From Arabidopsis thaliana (Eukaryota; Streptophyta; Magnoliopsida; Brassicales; Brassicaceae): a stretch of 64,000 nucleotides of DNA. The DNA is taken from the NCBI RefSeq assembly GCF_000001735.4, contig NC_003070.9, positions 17,593,971-17,657,970 on the forward strand, read 5' to 3'. Positions 50,141 through 62,392 of this stretch are shown piece by piece. Below the pieces are notes generated by a model, which made no database searches, was not told the DNA's origin, and was given only the letters and a program-made list of their open reading frames with translations. Each line of letters opens with the position of its first letter. Position 1 is the stretch's first letter. Both the position numbers and the translations under genes were made by a program.

Positions 50141-53065
50141 ATGAGCTTCCTTATTCGTTCCATCTGTTTCCTTATCCTCATTCCTAGTTTTCTAATCACG
50201 TTTGTTTCAGCTACGCAACACTTGTGTCATTCCGACCAAAAGGATGCTCTTCTTGATTTCAAGAATGAGTTTGGGATGGTTGATTCAAAATCATGGGTGA
50301 ACAAAAGTGATTGTTGTTCGTGGGATGGTATCACGTGTGATGCTAAGTCGGGAAACGTGATCGGGCTAGACCTTAGTTCTATCTTCCTCTATGGCCAGCT
50401 CAAATCCAACAGTAGTCTTTTTAAACTGCGTCATCTCCGTGATCTAAACCTCGCTAACAACAATTTCAACAATTCGCCAATACCAGCTGAGTTTGATAAA
50501 CTCACAGGGCTAGAAAGACTTGACCTCTCTCAGTCTTCACTTTCAGGCCAAATTCCAATCAATCTTCTTCAGCTAACAAAGTTGGTGTCTCTCGATCTTT
50601 CTTCTAGTGATTTTTTCGGTGATGAATCTTTTCATTATTTATCCATTGATAAATCTTTTCTTCCTCTACTTGCTCGAAACTTGAGGAACCTTAGAGAACT
50701 AGATATGAGCTACGTAAAAATTTCTTCAGAAATCCCCGAGGAGTTTTCAAACATACGGTCTCTAAGATCTCTAAATCTTAATGGCTGCAACCTATTTGGA
50801 GAATTTCCAAGCAGTATTCTTCTGATTCCCAACTTACAATCTATTGACTTAGGGAACAATCCTAATCTGAGAGGCAATCTTCCCGTTTTTCATGAAAACA
50901 ACTCTTTGCTAAAGTTGACCATTTTGTACACATCCTTTTCAGGTGCCATACCTGACTCCATTAGTAGCCTAAAAAATTTGACCTCTTTGACCCTTTCCGT
51001 TTCTTATTTCTCTGGGAAGATTCCATTTTCACTTGGGAATCTTTCCCATCTCTCCCATCTTAGTCTCTCTTCTAATAATCTTATTGGTGAAATCCCATCT
51101 TCAATTGGCAATCTAAACCAATTGACCAATTTTTATGTTGGTGGTAACAAGCTTAGTGGAAACTTGCCAGCTACGCTAAGCAATTTGACCAAACTAAATA
51201 CAATCTCTCTCTCTTCCAACCAGTTCACAGGTTCCCTTCCACCTAGCATTAGCCAACTCTCTAAACTGAAGTTCTTTTTTGCTGATGATAATCCTTTTAT
51301 AGGAGCCATTCTTTCACCCCTACTCAAGATTCCCTCATTGACTAGGATCCATTTGAGTTATAACCAACTCAACGACCTTGTTGGGATTGAGAATATCTTT
51401 ATGTTACCTAATTTAGAAACCTTTTATATTTACCATTACAATTACACCAAAGTCCGTCCACTTGACTTAAATGTCTTCTCGTCTCTCAAGCAGCTAGGCA
51501 CATTATATATCTCACGCATCCCCATTTCAACCACAAACATCACTTCTGATTTTCCATCAAATTTGGAATATTTGAGCTTAAGAAGCTGCAACATCACTGA
51601 CTTCCCTGAGTTCATAAGAAAGGGGAGAAATCTACAGATTCTAGATCTTTCCAACAACAAAATCAAAGGTCAAGTACCAGACTGGTTGTGGAGAATGCCA
51701 ACGTTGAATAGTGTGGATCTTTCTAACAACTCGCTCAGCGGTTTCCATGTATCCGTAAAAGCATCTCCCGAGAGTCAACTCACGAGTGTAGACCTAAGCT
51801 CAAATGCTTTTCAAGGACCACTCTTCCTCCCGTCCAAGTCTCTCAGATATTTTTCTGGTTCCAACAATAACTTCACCGGAAAGATACCTCGATCAATATG
51901 TGGACTAAGCTCTCTAGAGATCCTAGATCTATCAAACAACAACCTCAACGGCTCACTCCCTTGGTGTTTAGAAACTCTTATGAGTTCTCTTTCAGATCTA
52001 GATCTCCGTAACAACAGCCTCAGCGGAAGTCTTCCTGAAATATTTATGAATGCCACGAAGTTAAGGTCACTTGACGTCAGCCACAACCGAATGGAGGGAA
52101 AGCTTCCTGGTTCTCTTACTGGTTGCTCTTCTCTGGAAGTTCTAAATGTGGGAAGCAATAGAATCAACGACATGTTTCCCTTCGAGTTGAATTCTTTACA
52201 GAAGCTTCAAGTTCTTGTCCTCCACTCTAACAAGTTTCATGGCACATTACATAACGTTGATGGGGTTTGGTTTGGATTTCCTCAGTTGCAAATCATTGAT
52301 GTATCACATAATGACTTCTTCGGTATCTTGCCATCTGATTACTTCATGAACTGGACTGCGATGTCCTCCAAGAAAGATAATAATATAGAGCCAGAGTACA
52401 TTCAGAATCCTAGTGTATACGGTTCCTCACTTGGCTACTACACTTCACTTGTCTTGATGAGTAAAGGAGTATCAATGGAGATGGAACGTGTCCTTACAAT
52501 CTACACGGCCATCGATTTATCAGGGAATCAACTACATGGAAAGATTCCTGATTCTATTGGTCTGCTGAAGGAGCTTCGAATTCTGAACATGTCAAGCAAT
52601 GGTTTTACAGGCCACATCCCATCTTCTTTAGCAAACCTGAAGAATCTTGAGTCACTCGACATATCCCAAAACAATATCTCTGGTGAGATTCCTCCTGAGC
52701 TCGGGACTCTCTCTTCTCTCGCGTGGATAAACGTTTCACATAACCAGCTTGTAGGTTCCATACCACAAGGCACACAATTTCAACGGCAAAAATGCTCTTC
52801 CTACGAAGGAAACCCCGGACTTAATGGTCCTTCTCTTGAGAATGTTTGTGGACATATCAAAGAGTCAACACCAACACAAACCGAACCGTTGGAGACAAAA
52901 GAAGAAGAAGAAGAAGAATCATTTAGTTGGATAGCAGCAGGTTTAGGCTTTGCACCTGGAGTTGTATTTGGACTAGCGATGGGATACATAGTGGTTTCAT
53001 ACAAGCATCAATGGTTCATGAAGACTTTCGGACGAAGCAAGCAACAGAACACCAGAACTCGTTAA
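50141..53065 (+). CDS. RLP7: Receptor-like protein (LRR-RLP), RLP7-like
   Basis: Intronless, 974 aa from ATG 50141. The frame is open to an ATG at 50006 (1,019 aa), but only the 50141 start puts a signal peptide (MSFLIRSICFLILIPSFLIT) at the N-terminus. LRR N-cap with paired Cys (C29 to about C68, DCCSWDGITC). Then about 27 extracellular LRRs of plant type (LxxLxxLxLSxNxLxGxIP), with a non-LRR island before the last four repeats (about residues 745-790). C-cap Cys follow at about 887 and 906 (KCSSYEGNPGL, NVCGH), then an acidic juxtamembrane stretch (EEEEEE), one transmembrane helix (about 929-953) and a short basic tail without kinase. RLPs act at the plasma membrane with SOBIR1/BAK1-type kinases in immunity or development; ligand unknown. 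Matches At1g47890. Confidence 0.92.
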   Translation: MSFLIRSICFLILIPSFLITFVSATQHLCHSDQKDALLDFKNEFGMVDSKSWVNKSDCCSWDGITCDAKSGNVIGLDLSSIFLYGQLKSNSSLFKLRHLRDLNLANNNFNNSPIPAEFDKLTGLERLDLSQSSLSGQIPINLLQLTKLVSLDLSSSDFFGDESFHYLSIDKSFLPLLARNLRNLRELDMSYVKISSEIPEEFSNIRSLRSLNLNGCNLFGEFPSSILLIPNLQSIDLGNNPNLRGNLPVFHENNSLLKLTILYTSFSGAIPDSISSLKNLTSLTLSVSYFSGKIPFSLGNLSHLSHLSLSSNNLIGEIPSSIGNLNQLTNFYVGGNKLSGNLPATLSNLTKLNTISLSSNQFTGSLPPSISQLSKLKFFFADDNPFIGAILSPLLKIPSLTRIHLSYNQLNDLVGIENIFMLPNLETFYIYHYNYTKVRPLDLNVFSSLKQLGTLYISRIPISTTNITSDFPSNLEYLSLRSCNITDFPEFIRKGRNLQILDLSNNKIKGQVPDWLWRMPTLNSVDLSNNSLSGFHVSVKASPESQLTSVDLSSNAFQGPLFLPSKSLRYFSGSNNNFTGKIPRSICGLSSLEILDLSNNNLNGSLPWCLETLMSSLSDLDLRNNSLSGSLPEIFMNATKLRSLDVSHNRMEGKLPGSLTGCSSLEVLNVGSNRINDMFPFELNSLQKLQVLVLHSNKFHGTLHNVDGVWFGFPQLQIIDVSHNDFFGILPSDYFMNWTAMSSKKDNNIEPEYIQNPSVYGSSLGYYTSLVLMSKGVSMEMERVLTIYTAIDLSGNQLHGKIPDSIGLLKELRILNMSSNGFTGHIPSSLANLKNLESLDISQNNISGEIPPELGTLSSLAWINVSHNQLVGSIPQGTQFQRQKCSSYEGNPGLNGPSLENVCGHIKESTPTQTEPLETKEEEEEESFSWIAAGLGFAPGVVFGLAMGYIVVSYKHQWFMKTFGRSKQQNTRTR

Positions 53066-53369
53066 GTCAGCCATCGATCATTTTTCCATTCTTGTTGTTA
53101 TGGTCATAAATAATTTGTTGTATTTCATGTAGAAAAGACAAGCGTGTAATAAAATATCACGTTTTGAACTATTAATACTAATACGTTAGTACTAGTGTTG
53201 AGGGAATGCAATAAGACACCATCAGTATGAAAATGCACAAGTCGTTTGATAAGCAGGTAAGTAACAAAAAGATCCCAAACGAAAATATTCTCCAAGTATT
53301 TTGATCACATTTCATCTCATGTACACATACACACAAGTTTCTCCCCACTTTTATTTTTAAAGGCTTTAA
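53066..53369. other. Convergent spacer RLP / FPP
   Basis: RLP 3' flank (homologous to 48885-49230) up to about 53270, then the 3' UTR side of the minus-strand coiled-coil gene. No gene. Confidence 0.5.
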
Positions 53370-56300
53370 TTAATAACCTGATTTGGAGGAGAAGAACCTG
53401 CTTATTCCTCTAGAGGCTTTCTCTGGGGTCGCGTTAGTAGATGAACCTGACCTTGAGAGCCTGGAACCCACTCGTGATGGCGATGTCGTCGTATCGCTAG
53501 TCTCTGAATCAGAGGGGCATTTTGGAGACTCCATAAATCTAGGAACCTCGTTAACCGAATCTCCTTCGTCTACTACGGCATAGTTCTTTGGGACTGAGGT
53601 AGTGGTGGTGCCTAGTTCCTCTTCTTCAGAATAGGACTCATTTCGAGTTTGTGGTGACCTCATTTGCTCAGGTTGTGGCCGAAATGACTTCAGCTGCTTC
53701 CCCAACACAAATATGGTTTCTTGACACTCGGCTAACTTCTCTGCTGCTGCCGATAGCTCTCTCTCCTGTATAATATTTTTCATGTTAGTTTTCTCTTTTA
53801 CTCAAAAGCTTCAAAGTCCTATGAACTCAGGAATTCATGCGTGTAGATTCTCTTATATATGTGTATGCTTGTGTTTGTTTTTTATGTCTGTGATTGGATA
53901 TGTACATGCACCTAAACTGATTGCATGTAGTATGGTGAACAATGAATAAGTAGATGATATATGAGCTACGAATCAAAATGCAGAAAAAGCTGAAAAATCA
54001 GAAGCAAAACATAACTCGCATTGAATAGAGTCTGCGAAAACATTACCTGTTTGCTCTTGATATCAGCTTCTTCATCATCCTCAGCAACCAAAGAAGTGTT
54101 TCTGTGTCTGAGAAAAAAGTGAAAATATAGACATGTAAAAAGCAGTAAGTAAATTCAGGCTCTTACATATTCTGGTAAAGATGATACCTTTGAATATGTT
54201 CTTCAAGTTCATGGCACCTCAGAATGGCTTCTTGGTGGTTGCATTTTTCATCCTCAAGCTCGTTCTCCAACTTCTGTATCTTTTCCTTAAGCTGGTTCAC
54301 ATCGATCTCTAAATCAGCTGCACGTGATTCAAGTGATCTATATGACTCAGTCATACATCTGAGTTGAGTATCCGCCAATCTGTTTGACCTCTGAGCTGAA
54401 TCAAACTGTGATCTAATGTCAGCTAACAGCTGCTCAGATTCTTGTAACTGACATTTCAGCCCCTCGATATCCACAGCCATCTTTTCTTTTTCTGATCTCA
54501 GTTCTTCTATTTCCTGTAATTTGGAATCTGATTCATACCCTGAAACTCTGTTTTCATCACATGGAACCCCTGGCTCGTTGTGGACACATCCATTTTGATA
54601 TATTTCCTGAGATGAATCTTTATCTACAACCTTGCTCTCGGGTAATGCAACCTTGTCTATGCAATCTGGACTCAGAGTTTCAACCTCAGAGGAAGCTAGA
54701 CCCCTAAAACTTACCTTTCGCTCCATCGCCTCGTTGAAGACATTAGCAAGATTCGAAACAAAATCGTCCAAACTTTTATCACCGCTTAAAACATGGTTGA
54801 ACGTGACGGAGAAGCCCTCAATCAGCTCAACAAAATCATTTCCCTCAATAGAGGTGTCCTGACCTGCCTTTACCTCATTTCTTAGCAACAAAACAAAATC
54901 ATGAATCCGAGATACAGCATTTTTCAAATCTTGGTGAATGCTCTGCAGCTTTTGTTCTGCCAAATGACAATCTTCAACCAGATTTTGTTCTGGACATAAA
55001 TCTGACACTTCTTCAGGATGAACATGCACCTCAGAAGGCTTTTCCTGGTCCATACAAGCATTCACATCTTGCAAAATGCATTTTATATCCCCCACTATCT
55101 TTTGTATGTCAGCATCAGGAGATACAGATTCAAGAACCTTTGATAATCTAGATCTAAATTTCATCACTGCTGGACTACCTCTATCGGAATCCTCAAGGTC
55201 GGTATGAGCATCAAGAATCACCATTTCTGACTTTTGATCACCTGAACCATCTTTAGAATCTATACTACCATTACTGCTAGATAGATTTGGTAAACAAGCT
55301 AACTTCTCCATTTCTAGAAAATCATCCATAAGCTCAACATGACTATTAACACTCTCAACCCTCTCCAAGGCTGCCATGTCCTTCTCCTTCTTGATCTGTT
55401 GTGATGGGTTTGTTGACAGAGATCCGCTGCAGCTACCAGAGTCGTCATTCCCATCTTCAGAAACAGAGATTGAGCTTGATGGATTGCTCGTATTCAGATT
55501 TGGACACACTTCAAGTGAGGACTTCTGAGAATTATTTTGCTGCAGTTGAGCTTCTAAGCTTTGAAGCTTACTTGTGCTCTGAGCACAAAGATTCCGTGAC
55601 TCCAACAACTCACTATTCCGCTTTGCCAAGGCTTCTTTCAGCATTTTTGTCTCTTCTTCCATTGCAAGTAAACGCTCTGTTAGAAATTCATTTTCCTTTT
55701 GGAATTTCTGTGCATTATCGAGAGAGAACTCAGACCCAGTTGACGAGTATCCTCCTGGCGACTTGCACGGACTAGAGACCTTGACAGGAGATCTCTTTTG
55801 TCGGGCATCACCACTATCCCTGCCTAAGTTCTCAACCTCAAGCTTCATTTGAGCAAGTGCAGCTGGGCCTGGCAACTTCTTTCTCACAAGACTTCTCAGT
55901 CTCTGGCATTCTGCTTCCAACTTAGCTATTTTCTTTACTCCTTCCAAGTGTTGCTTATTAGCAGATTCTGCAGATCTAATACACATGTTCTTTTCTTCGT
56001 TTCGTATCTCTAGCTCTTTAGAAACAACATGGACTTCATACTTAAGAGACTTTATTTCTCTTTCACACATTTCCAGATTGCTCTTCAGGGTCTCGATCTC
56101 GGCATCAGCTCTTGACTTCTCCTCACTGACTTTTACCAGCATGTTGGACCGCTCCTGTAAAGTTCTAGATAAAGCATCACTATCCGCTGCAGACCTAAGT
56201 AACTCTTGTTCATAGTCACACATCCTCTTTTCAAACTCCATGGTCATTTTTTCAATTTGCTTGGTCTTGCTTAAAGCAACATCATGCAGTTTCACTTCAT

Positions 56301-57065
56301 GGTCTTTCTTCAAGTTCCTTATCTGCCTCATACATTCTTTCAATGCACCATCTAAATGCGCTGCACGATCCTCAGCTGTGAGTTTCGAAAGAGTAACAGA
56401 CTCCAACGTGTTTTTCAATGCCAAAGCTTCCGCGTCAGCTTTTTCCCAACCTGCAACAACAGCAAAAAGCTATAACACTTTACTCTCTACATTACAGCTT
56501 AAAACATTCACTGGTGACAAGATAAAAAAAGTTAAAATACCTGAAACAGCATCTTCAGCAACCTTAGAGTGCTGCTTCACTAAAGCCTCTTTAGTAACAA
56601 TTTCCTCATTAGCAACAGAAAGTTTTTCATTCAAATCCTCAACATCTTCATTAAGTTTCTGCACTTGTTCTTCATACTCATGAACCTTCTCATCATAAGC
56701 ATCAATCTGTTCTTCAAAATCCTTAACTTGCTCCTCATAACTCTCAACTTGATTCTCATAAGTTTTAACTTGAACATCGTAACCTTTAATCTGAACATCA
56801 TAACTCTTTATTTGTTCCTCCAAACCAGTGAAATGTGTATACTGCTCCACAGATATTTGCACATACTTTGGCTTCTTAATAGCTTCCTGTTTCCCAAAAT
56901 AACCAAATAAAATGTTCATCAAATCTAGTCACAATACAAGTAAATGTCAGAGAGTAAAAAAAAAACCTTATCAATCTGAGAATGAGAAGCATCAGCTGCA
57001 GAATCAATCACTAAGATTGATTTATCAGACGCCTTTTTCTTCCACGGCCAGCTTCGTCGGTCCAT
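53370..57065 (-). CDS. FPP6: Filament-like plant protein (long coiled-coil, FPP6-like)
   Basis: Five exons, minus strand: 56967-57065, 56541-56886, 54188-56450, 54047-54107, 53370-53765; 3,165 nt, 1,054 aa. Begins MDRRSWPWKKKASDK, the conserved FPP N-terminus. Residues 50-145 contain a repeating YEEQV/YDVQI coiled coil. Two long coiled-coil regions (about 150-420 and 790-900) flank a Ser-rich central part, and the Ser/Thr-rich C-terminus ends SRGISRFFSSKSGY. FPPs are plant-specific, structurally lamin/myosin-like proteins; some interact with nuclear envelope MAF proteins or tether compartments, but the role of this member is not certain. A further 5' UTR exon is likely near 57430. Matches At1g47900. 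Confidence 0.92.
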
Positions 57066-60000
57066 TGCAATCTATATAAATTAATCACATTGTTTTCAAA
57101 CAGATCCGAAGAAAAACCCTAATAAAGTCTGATAATCATTTTTTTTTTTTTGCTGAATGAGGAAAAAAGATAAGGTAATCTGAGAGATGCATCGTCAAAA
57201 AAGTAGGTTACTAAATTAGGAAAAACAACAAGGTAAAGTAAACTTGCCGACACACAAAAATTGAAGAGAAAATAGCAAAACTAAATTAAACTCTACGAAG
57301 CTTAAAAAAACTACTGTAATCGAGTTTTGAATTTAAGCATCACAAAGTTAAGAACACACATGACGAAAACAGAACAAGAGGATGTTTTTTTTTATGTTCG
57401 GGGAGAAAAAAAACAGATGGTTAGAGCTTACATCGGAGAGAAATGTAGCTTTGGTGATAGATTTGTTGTTTGTTTCTTCGAAGTTTAAATGAGTTTGTAC
57501 ATGCGATTTTTTGGTAATGGAGATCTGGAATCGAGTTTTTAATCACTCAGTGCTTGGATTTGGAGCTGTTGAAGAATGCGGCGTTGAGTAGTCGTAAATC
57601 GGAACCCTACGGTTGGTTTTACGGCGGCGGAGGCGATGAAGTGGTGGCTGAGCTTGAGCAAATGGTTTTTTTTTTTTTTTTTGGTTTTTGTTATCAGTCT
57701 CTTGGTTAAATGTGTCAAAATTTTAAAGAACGTTGCAGCATAAAGCTCCAAAAGAAAAGCATCTTCTTTCTTCTTCTTCTTTTTATTTTGTTTTGTTTTT
57801 TGTTTTCAATAAAGCATCTTCTGTTTTTTTTTAATGAAAAAATATTTGAGAGGAAAAATAAAATAAGTAATAAATTTGATATGAATAAATATGTTTTATC
57901 TGGTAATAATAAATATGGAAATAAAGGGCCCATAGCTCTACCTAACACATTCAACTCAAAAAGAGTCTTTGGCATTTGGTTAACTGATGATGATATTGAT
58001 ACCATTTGGCAGTTAAGTAATTAGAAGAAAGACGTTATGACTAATATGTGTTGGAAGGTTTGCTGAATTCTAGCTGAAAAGTAGCAGAAGAACAAGACAA
58101 ATGTAGATAAATTTTTTTTTTTTCTAATTAGGTGACTTTGGAAGTGTGAAGAAGTGGTTATTTTAAAACATTTTGGTTAAATTTTTGTATATGTTCATGT
58201 AGTTTTCTATTTCTACAAAACTACATGAACATGTGATTCAGCTAAATCTCGTATCTTCCTACTCATTATAAGTAACTAAATTGTCCTAAACATATAATTA
58301 TTCCAATAAATATGTATATAGTACGAGAAATGAAAGGCACAAATAAATGAGGTCGGATAATATGTCTCGAATGGACAACCCTACTTTTTATAATTTATAA
58401 TACAGAGTTTAATTAATAAAGTATTTATTTGTTCAAATTTTCTAACGAGATGAGAGAAATAATTCAATTTCAGAAGGAAGAACACTGTTTTATTAATATT
58501 AACTGAAATATAGTTACAAATATACATCTTATCAATCTGTAAACTAGTCGTAGTATCAGTTATTCAACTATACACAAAATTTATTATTTTGTTAGTCAAC
58601 TAATCTTTTAGATTTCACATGATTTATCTATTGTCTTTTAAACCTTAGCTGATTTGTAAGAAATCAGCATAGAATTCGGCCAAAAAAAAAAAATTCAATC
58701 AGATTGTTATCGTTTAATCTCTAATATTCCGAGAATTAATAAGTCGATATCTATTTTAAATCTTGTAATTATCTATGTTAGCATTAAAGTATTGAAATTC
58801 TCATAAATATGTGTTTTCATGTATCATGATTCCAAGGATTTACTCATAAAGTATTAGATTTCTCAAACTAATTAAGAGCCTACTTTGCAGCTAGGAATAA
58901 AGAAATTTCATAGTCAGGCATCCTCCAACTAATTAAAAATGCAAAGTTTTTAACTTTGAATCACTTCGATCAGTGTTTGGAGTAAAAAAAATATCACTGA
59001 CTGCGCTAGTGACCTTAGTGACCACACCACCAATCACGTCTATGGCGGGGTCTTAGTTTTGAAGAATCATTAAATTTGACTTTACTTTTACATTGAGAGA
59101 TCATTTTGGCTCTATAAAAAGTGGCAATCTCATAAGACATCAAATGTTCACCAGTTTCTAAATGATTATTTTCTTAGAGAGGGCAAACCTTGATAGTGCA
59201 TAGTCACGTTTTCTAAGAGGAGATAAAACAGTTCTTGAGGTGATCTTAAGAGAAAAAGTATTGAGCTATTATCTTTTAATATTTTTTTGTTCATCTATTG
59301 TAATTTAGCAATTGATTTATTTGTGATTAACTTTGGCATATACGTCTAATGCATTATCCTCTTAGTGATCAGCCTTACAAGTACACATTTAATTACCAAG
59401 GTCCGAGAAATCATGGAAACCTAATTAGAAAAGCATTCTCAAAAATTAAAAAAAACTTTAGCCTTTAATATAGAATGACACCAAACTAATCAAACTATGG
59501 TTTATAGACTGACCTTAATTTTTTTTGTTTTCATTTTTAAATCTTAAAATATTATAGTAAGAAAAATAAAATATAAAATCATTACACTTAACATTAGAGA
59601 GTCTCAACTCTATTTTTGTAGTATTCATTTATTATGAATACTAAAAAATATCAAAAACATATCTTTTTATAAGTTCACACCTTCTTTTCGAAAAGATCTT
59701 AAAAAGTACCTTTGAAGCTTTTCCTTGATTTATGTAATAAGAATCTATAAATTTTATTGAACCTAAATATTTTGTGATATTTTTAGCAAAAAATCGTATT
59801 ATTATTTTTCAAATTGAAACCTTCTTATAGCTTGTGATCATCATTTGAATCTTTTTGTTTTTCGTATTAACAGTCTTTGTAAGTTTTGTCTATTTGAAAA
59901 TAAATTATTTGTACGTGAAAATAATAATATTATTGCTTTATCGATGATTATGATACCATAAGATCATCGACTATACCAAACTGTCAAATTTTTAATGAGC

Positions 60001-60164
60001 CATAATCATGTTTAATTTTTGTTGTAAGAATTAAATTCATGATCTTATATCTTTTTGGCCGTTTGATTTATGAGTTCAGTGCTAATTAATTATGAACAAT
60101 TTTTATTTTTATTTTACTAAAGATACTTGTATATTAAGACGAATATTAGACATAACAGAGACAT
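57066..60164. other. Long intergenic region
   Basis: 57066-57660 is the leader/promoter of the FPP gene. The remainder is AT-rich without recognised genes. Two features: T-runs at about 57667-57683, and a perfect 16-bp inverted repeat at 58191-58232. Short frames at 57710-58024 are low complexity and read as chance. Confidence 0.5.
58191..58232. repeat. Perfect 16-bp hairpin
   Basis: ATGTTCATGTAGTTTT at 58191-58206 and its exact reverse complement at 58217-58232, with a 10-nt loop (ctatttctac). No flanking target duplication seen. Could be the relic of a small fold-back element or form a stable hairpin if transcribed. Confidence 0.85.
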
Positions 60165-60534
60165 TTAACATGTGCATTTACATAATTCCATAATTAGATC
60201 ATATGTTTTGCAAGTAAAAGGACAATCGAGTGAGCATGGTGCTATTTGTTGAGGTCCAACATCCGAAGATGATTCTTTGTCGATCACATGTGAGGTGAAC
60301 TCTTTCTGCATCAAACTTCGACTTTCTACCTTTCCAATACTTGAAAATGTCATTTCTACAAAATTTAATTTAAGCTAAGTTAATAATTATATAGTAGAAA
60401 TAATTTTTAAAATTACAAATATATTGATCAATTATATCGATAAAATCCATACGAAAAATATAGAAAAATAAATATTCACCAGAAATGAGAGCCAATAAGA
60501 CAAACAAAGTGAAGATTTTTAAAATAAATTTCAT
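60165..60534 (-). CDS. Secreted cysteine-rich peptide (LCR/DEFL-like), two exons
   Basis: Minus strand. Exon 1 60480-60534 encodes a signal peptide (MKFILKIFTLFVLLALIS) and ends at donor G|gtgaat. Exon 2 60165-60355, after acceptor ttttgtag, encodes a variable pro-region and a Cys-rich end. Spliced: 246 nt, 81 aa. Cys pattern at the C-terminus: C-x3-C-x3-C-x9-C-x-C-x-C (six Cys, PCSLDCPFTCK ... LCKCTC). A signal-peptide exon followed by a phase-1 intron and a Cys-rich exon is the standard architecture of Arabidopsis LCR/defensin-like and related pollen/egg peptides. The spacing is not the classical defensin one, so the family is left open. Likely secreted; expression and role unknown. Confidence 0.72.
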
Positions 60535-62392
60535 TATTATAGGCAGGTTTGTTACAAAGCAAGGTCTAAAAAAGAATAAATTGTTGAGTTTGATAAATTA
60601 TTAGATTATGTTTCAATCTTATAAATGTTGGAGAAGTGGTACTTTAGGGTAAATTAGTCATTTTATGGGAAACTTTATTTCAAATCAAAATCATGAAGCT
60701 TAAAACATCTCTATCAATATTTTTAATGAGTATCTATAAAAGACAAAAGTTATATATAAAAACAAATGAGGAACTTCAAAAGTTAAGAAACATATCTCAA
60801 AATTTCTAAAATGAGATACTTTGACATGATTTTCTTAACTATTCATATCCACCTATTTTAAATATTATTTTTTGCTTTTTGCTATTATAGAAATCCATCT
60901 AAAACGAGTCGAATGGAGGTGTTCTTCTATACTAAAGGTTAATGGACAAAAAAATAATAATGTTAAAGAGTAATCTTTATGAGAAATTTTATTTTAAGCC
61001 AAAGATTGTTTGTAGATCATAGATTTATTGAGAATATTTACACATCATATATTGATGTATATAACATTAATGAATGAGAAAGACTGATCATTTTAAACAA
61101 ATAATCAATATAAATTACATGAGTCAAAGTAGAGTTTGATAATTATATATACTGTACATTAACTAGATATACTTGAAAATTACTTTCTAATTTCCACTAT
61201 GTCATGAATCATAAGATCCTTCTACTAGGACACACATTTGTACTGAAAGATCTGCTTGATCCGTTTAATCTACTCGATCCACTATGTCTGTGGTACGCTT
61301 TCTCTATTCAAAGCCTATATTTGCTAGATTTTGATTACTTTGCTAGGACCACAACTTCAATAAAACATCAGATGACTTTTCACATATTGTATTTGAAACA
61401 AATTAAGATGTTAAAAACTATAAATAAATAAATTAAAAAGAACCAAGTGAATAAAACTAAATCAAAAGAAAAAAAATTTAACAAAATTTTTGGGCATATA
61501 TTGAGTTTTCACCTTAAGGTCACTCCAAAGTGAGATGCATATATTTTCATGTTAAAAACTTAAGGAACTTAATATCTTTCTTTTTTTTCTTTATTGCATA
61601 ATATTATGTTAGAGCATAATAATAATAAAAATTTCCGTTAATTAAATATGATACCGAATTTTTTTATTGGGATAAGTGAGATTTGCTATAATCGGATGGT
61701 CTAGATTAAAAACACGCGATTTCGATTATCAGGTTAACACATATGTTTAGTTGATTGTATTCAAGATTTTAGTGTTGCCCAATTTTAAATCAGATTTCAA
61801 ACTCTCACCAAGCCCAATTATTTATTTTATTTTTTATTTTATTTTAATAGAAATATATGCATGCTCAGACAAAATAAACATAAAACATCCAAATTTCAAT
61901 ACATAATCCGTTGTATCAAAAGATAACTAAAAATCAGGGCCACTAAACTATTAAAATTACCAAAATATTCTTAGATTCAAATCTCAACTAACATAACCTA
62001 AATTCTCAACAAGTTCTACAAATCCTTTATTATTCTTCTTCTTTTCTCCTCTTTCATCTCTTTTTTCTCTTACTTCTCTAACTTTTACTTAGTTTCTATC
62101 TCTTTCTCTTTCTCCTTATTTTCGTCCACCTCATCAAGGATATCCCAATACTTCTTTAGTTCTTTAAGACAATTGGCGGTTCCTTCTTCTCGTCAATTTT
62201 TTTTTTTTTTTTAAAACAACATTAGCTTAATTGCATTATAGTCGACCACTATAACACATTTTACTTCTCCAATCTGAAATGAGAAACACGTTTTATTACG
62301 CAAATCTTCTCTAGATTCCTTTCTCCAGGAACTTAATCTGCCACCAAAATAAAATAAATAAAATCTAATCTGTAACCAAAATGAAATTATAT
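60535..62392. other. AT-rich intergenic region
   Basis: Promoter of the Cys-rich peptide gene to the left. At about 60700-60930 lies a degraded element with ends aaaacatctctatca and, inverted, aagaacacctccattc, resembling the GAGCATCTCCATTG MITEs elsewhere in the window. A CT-rich tract lies at 62030-62125. No coding sequence recognised. Confidence 0.45.
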
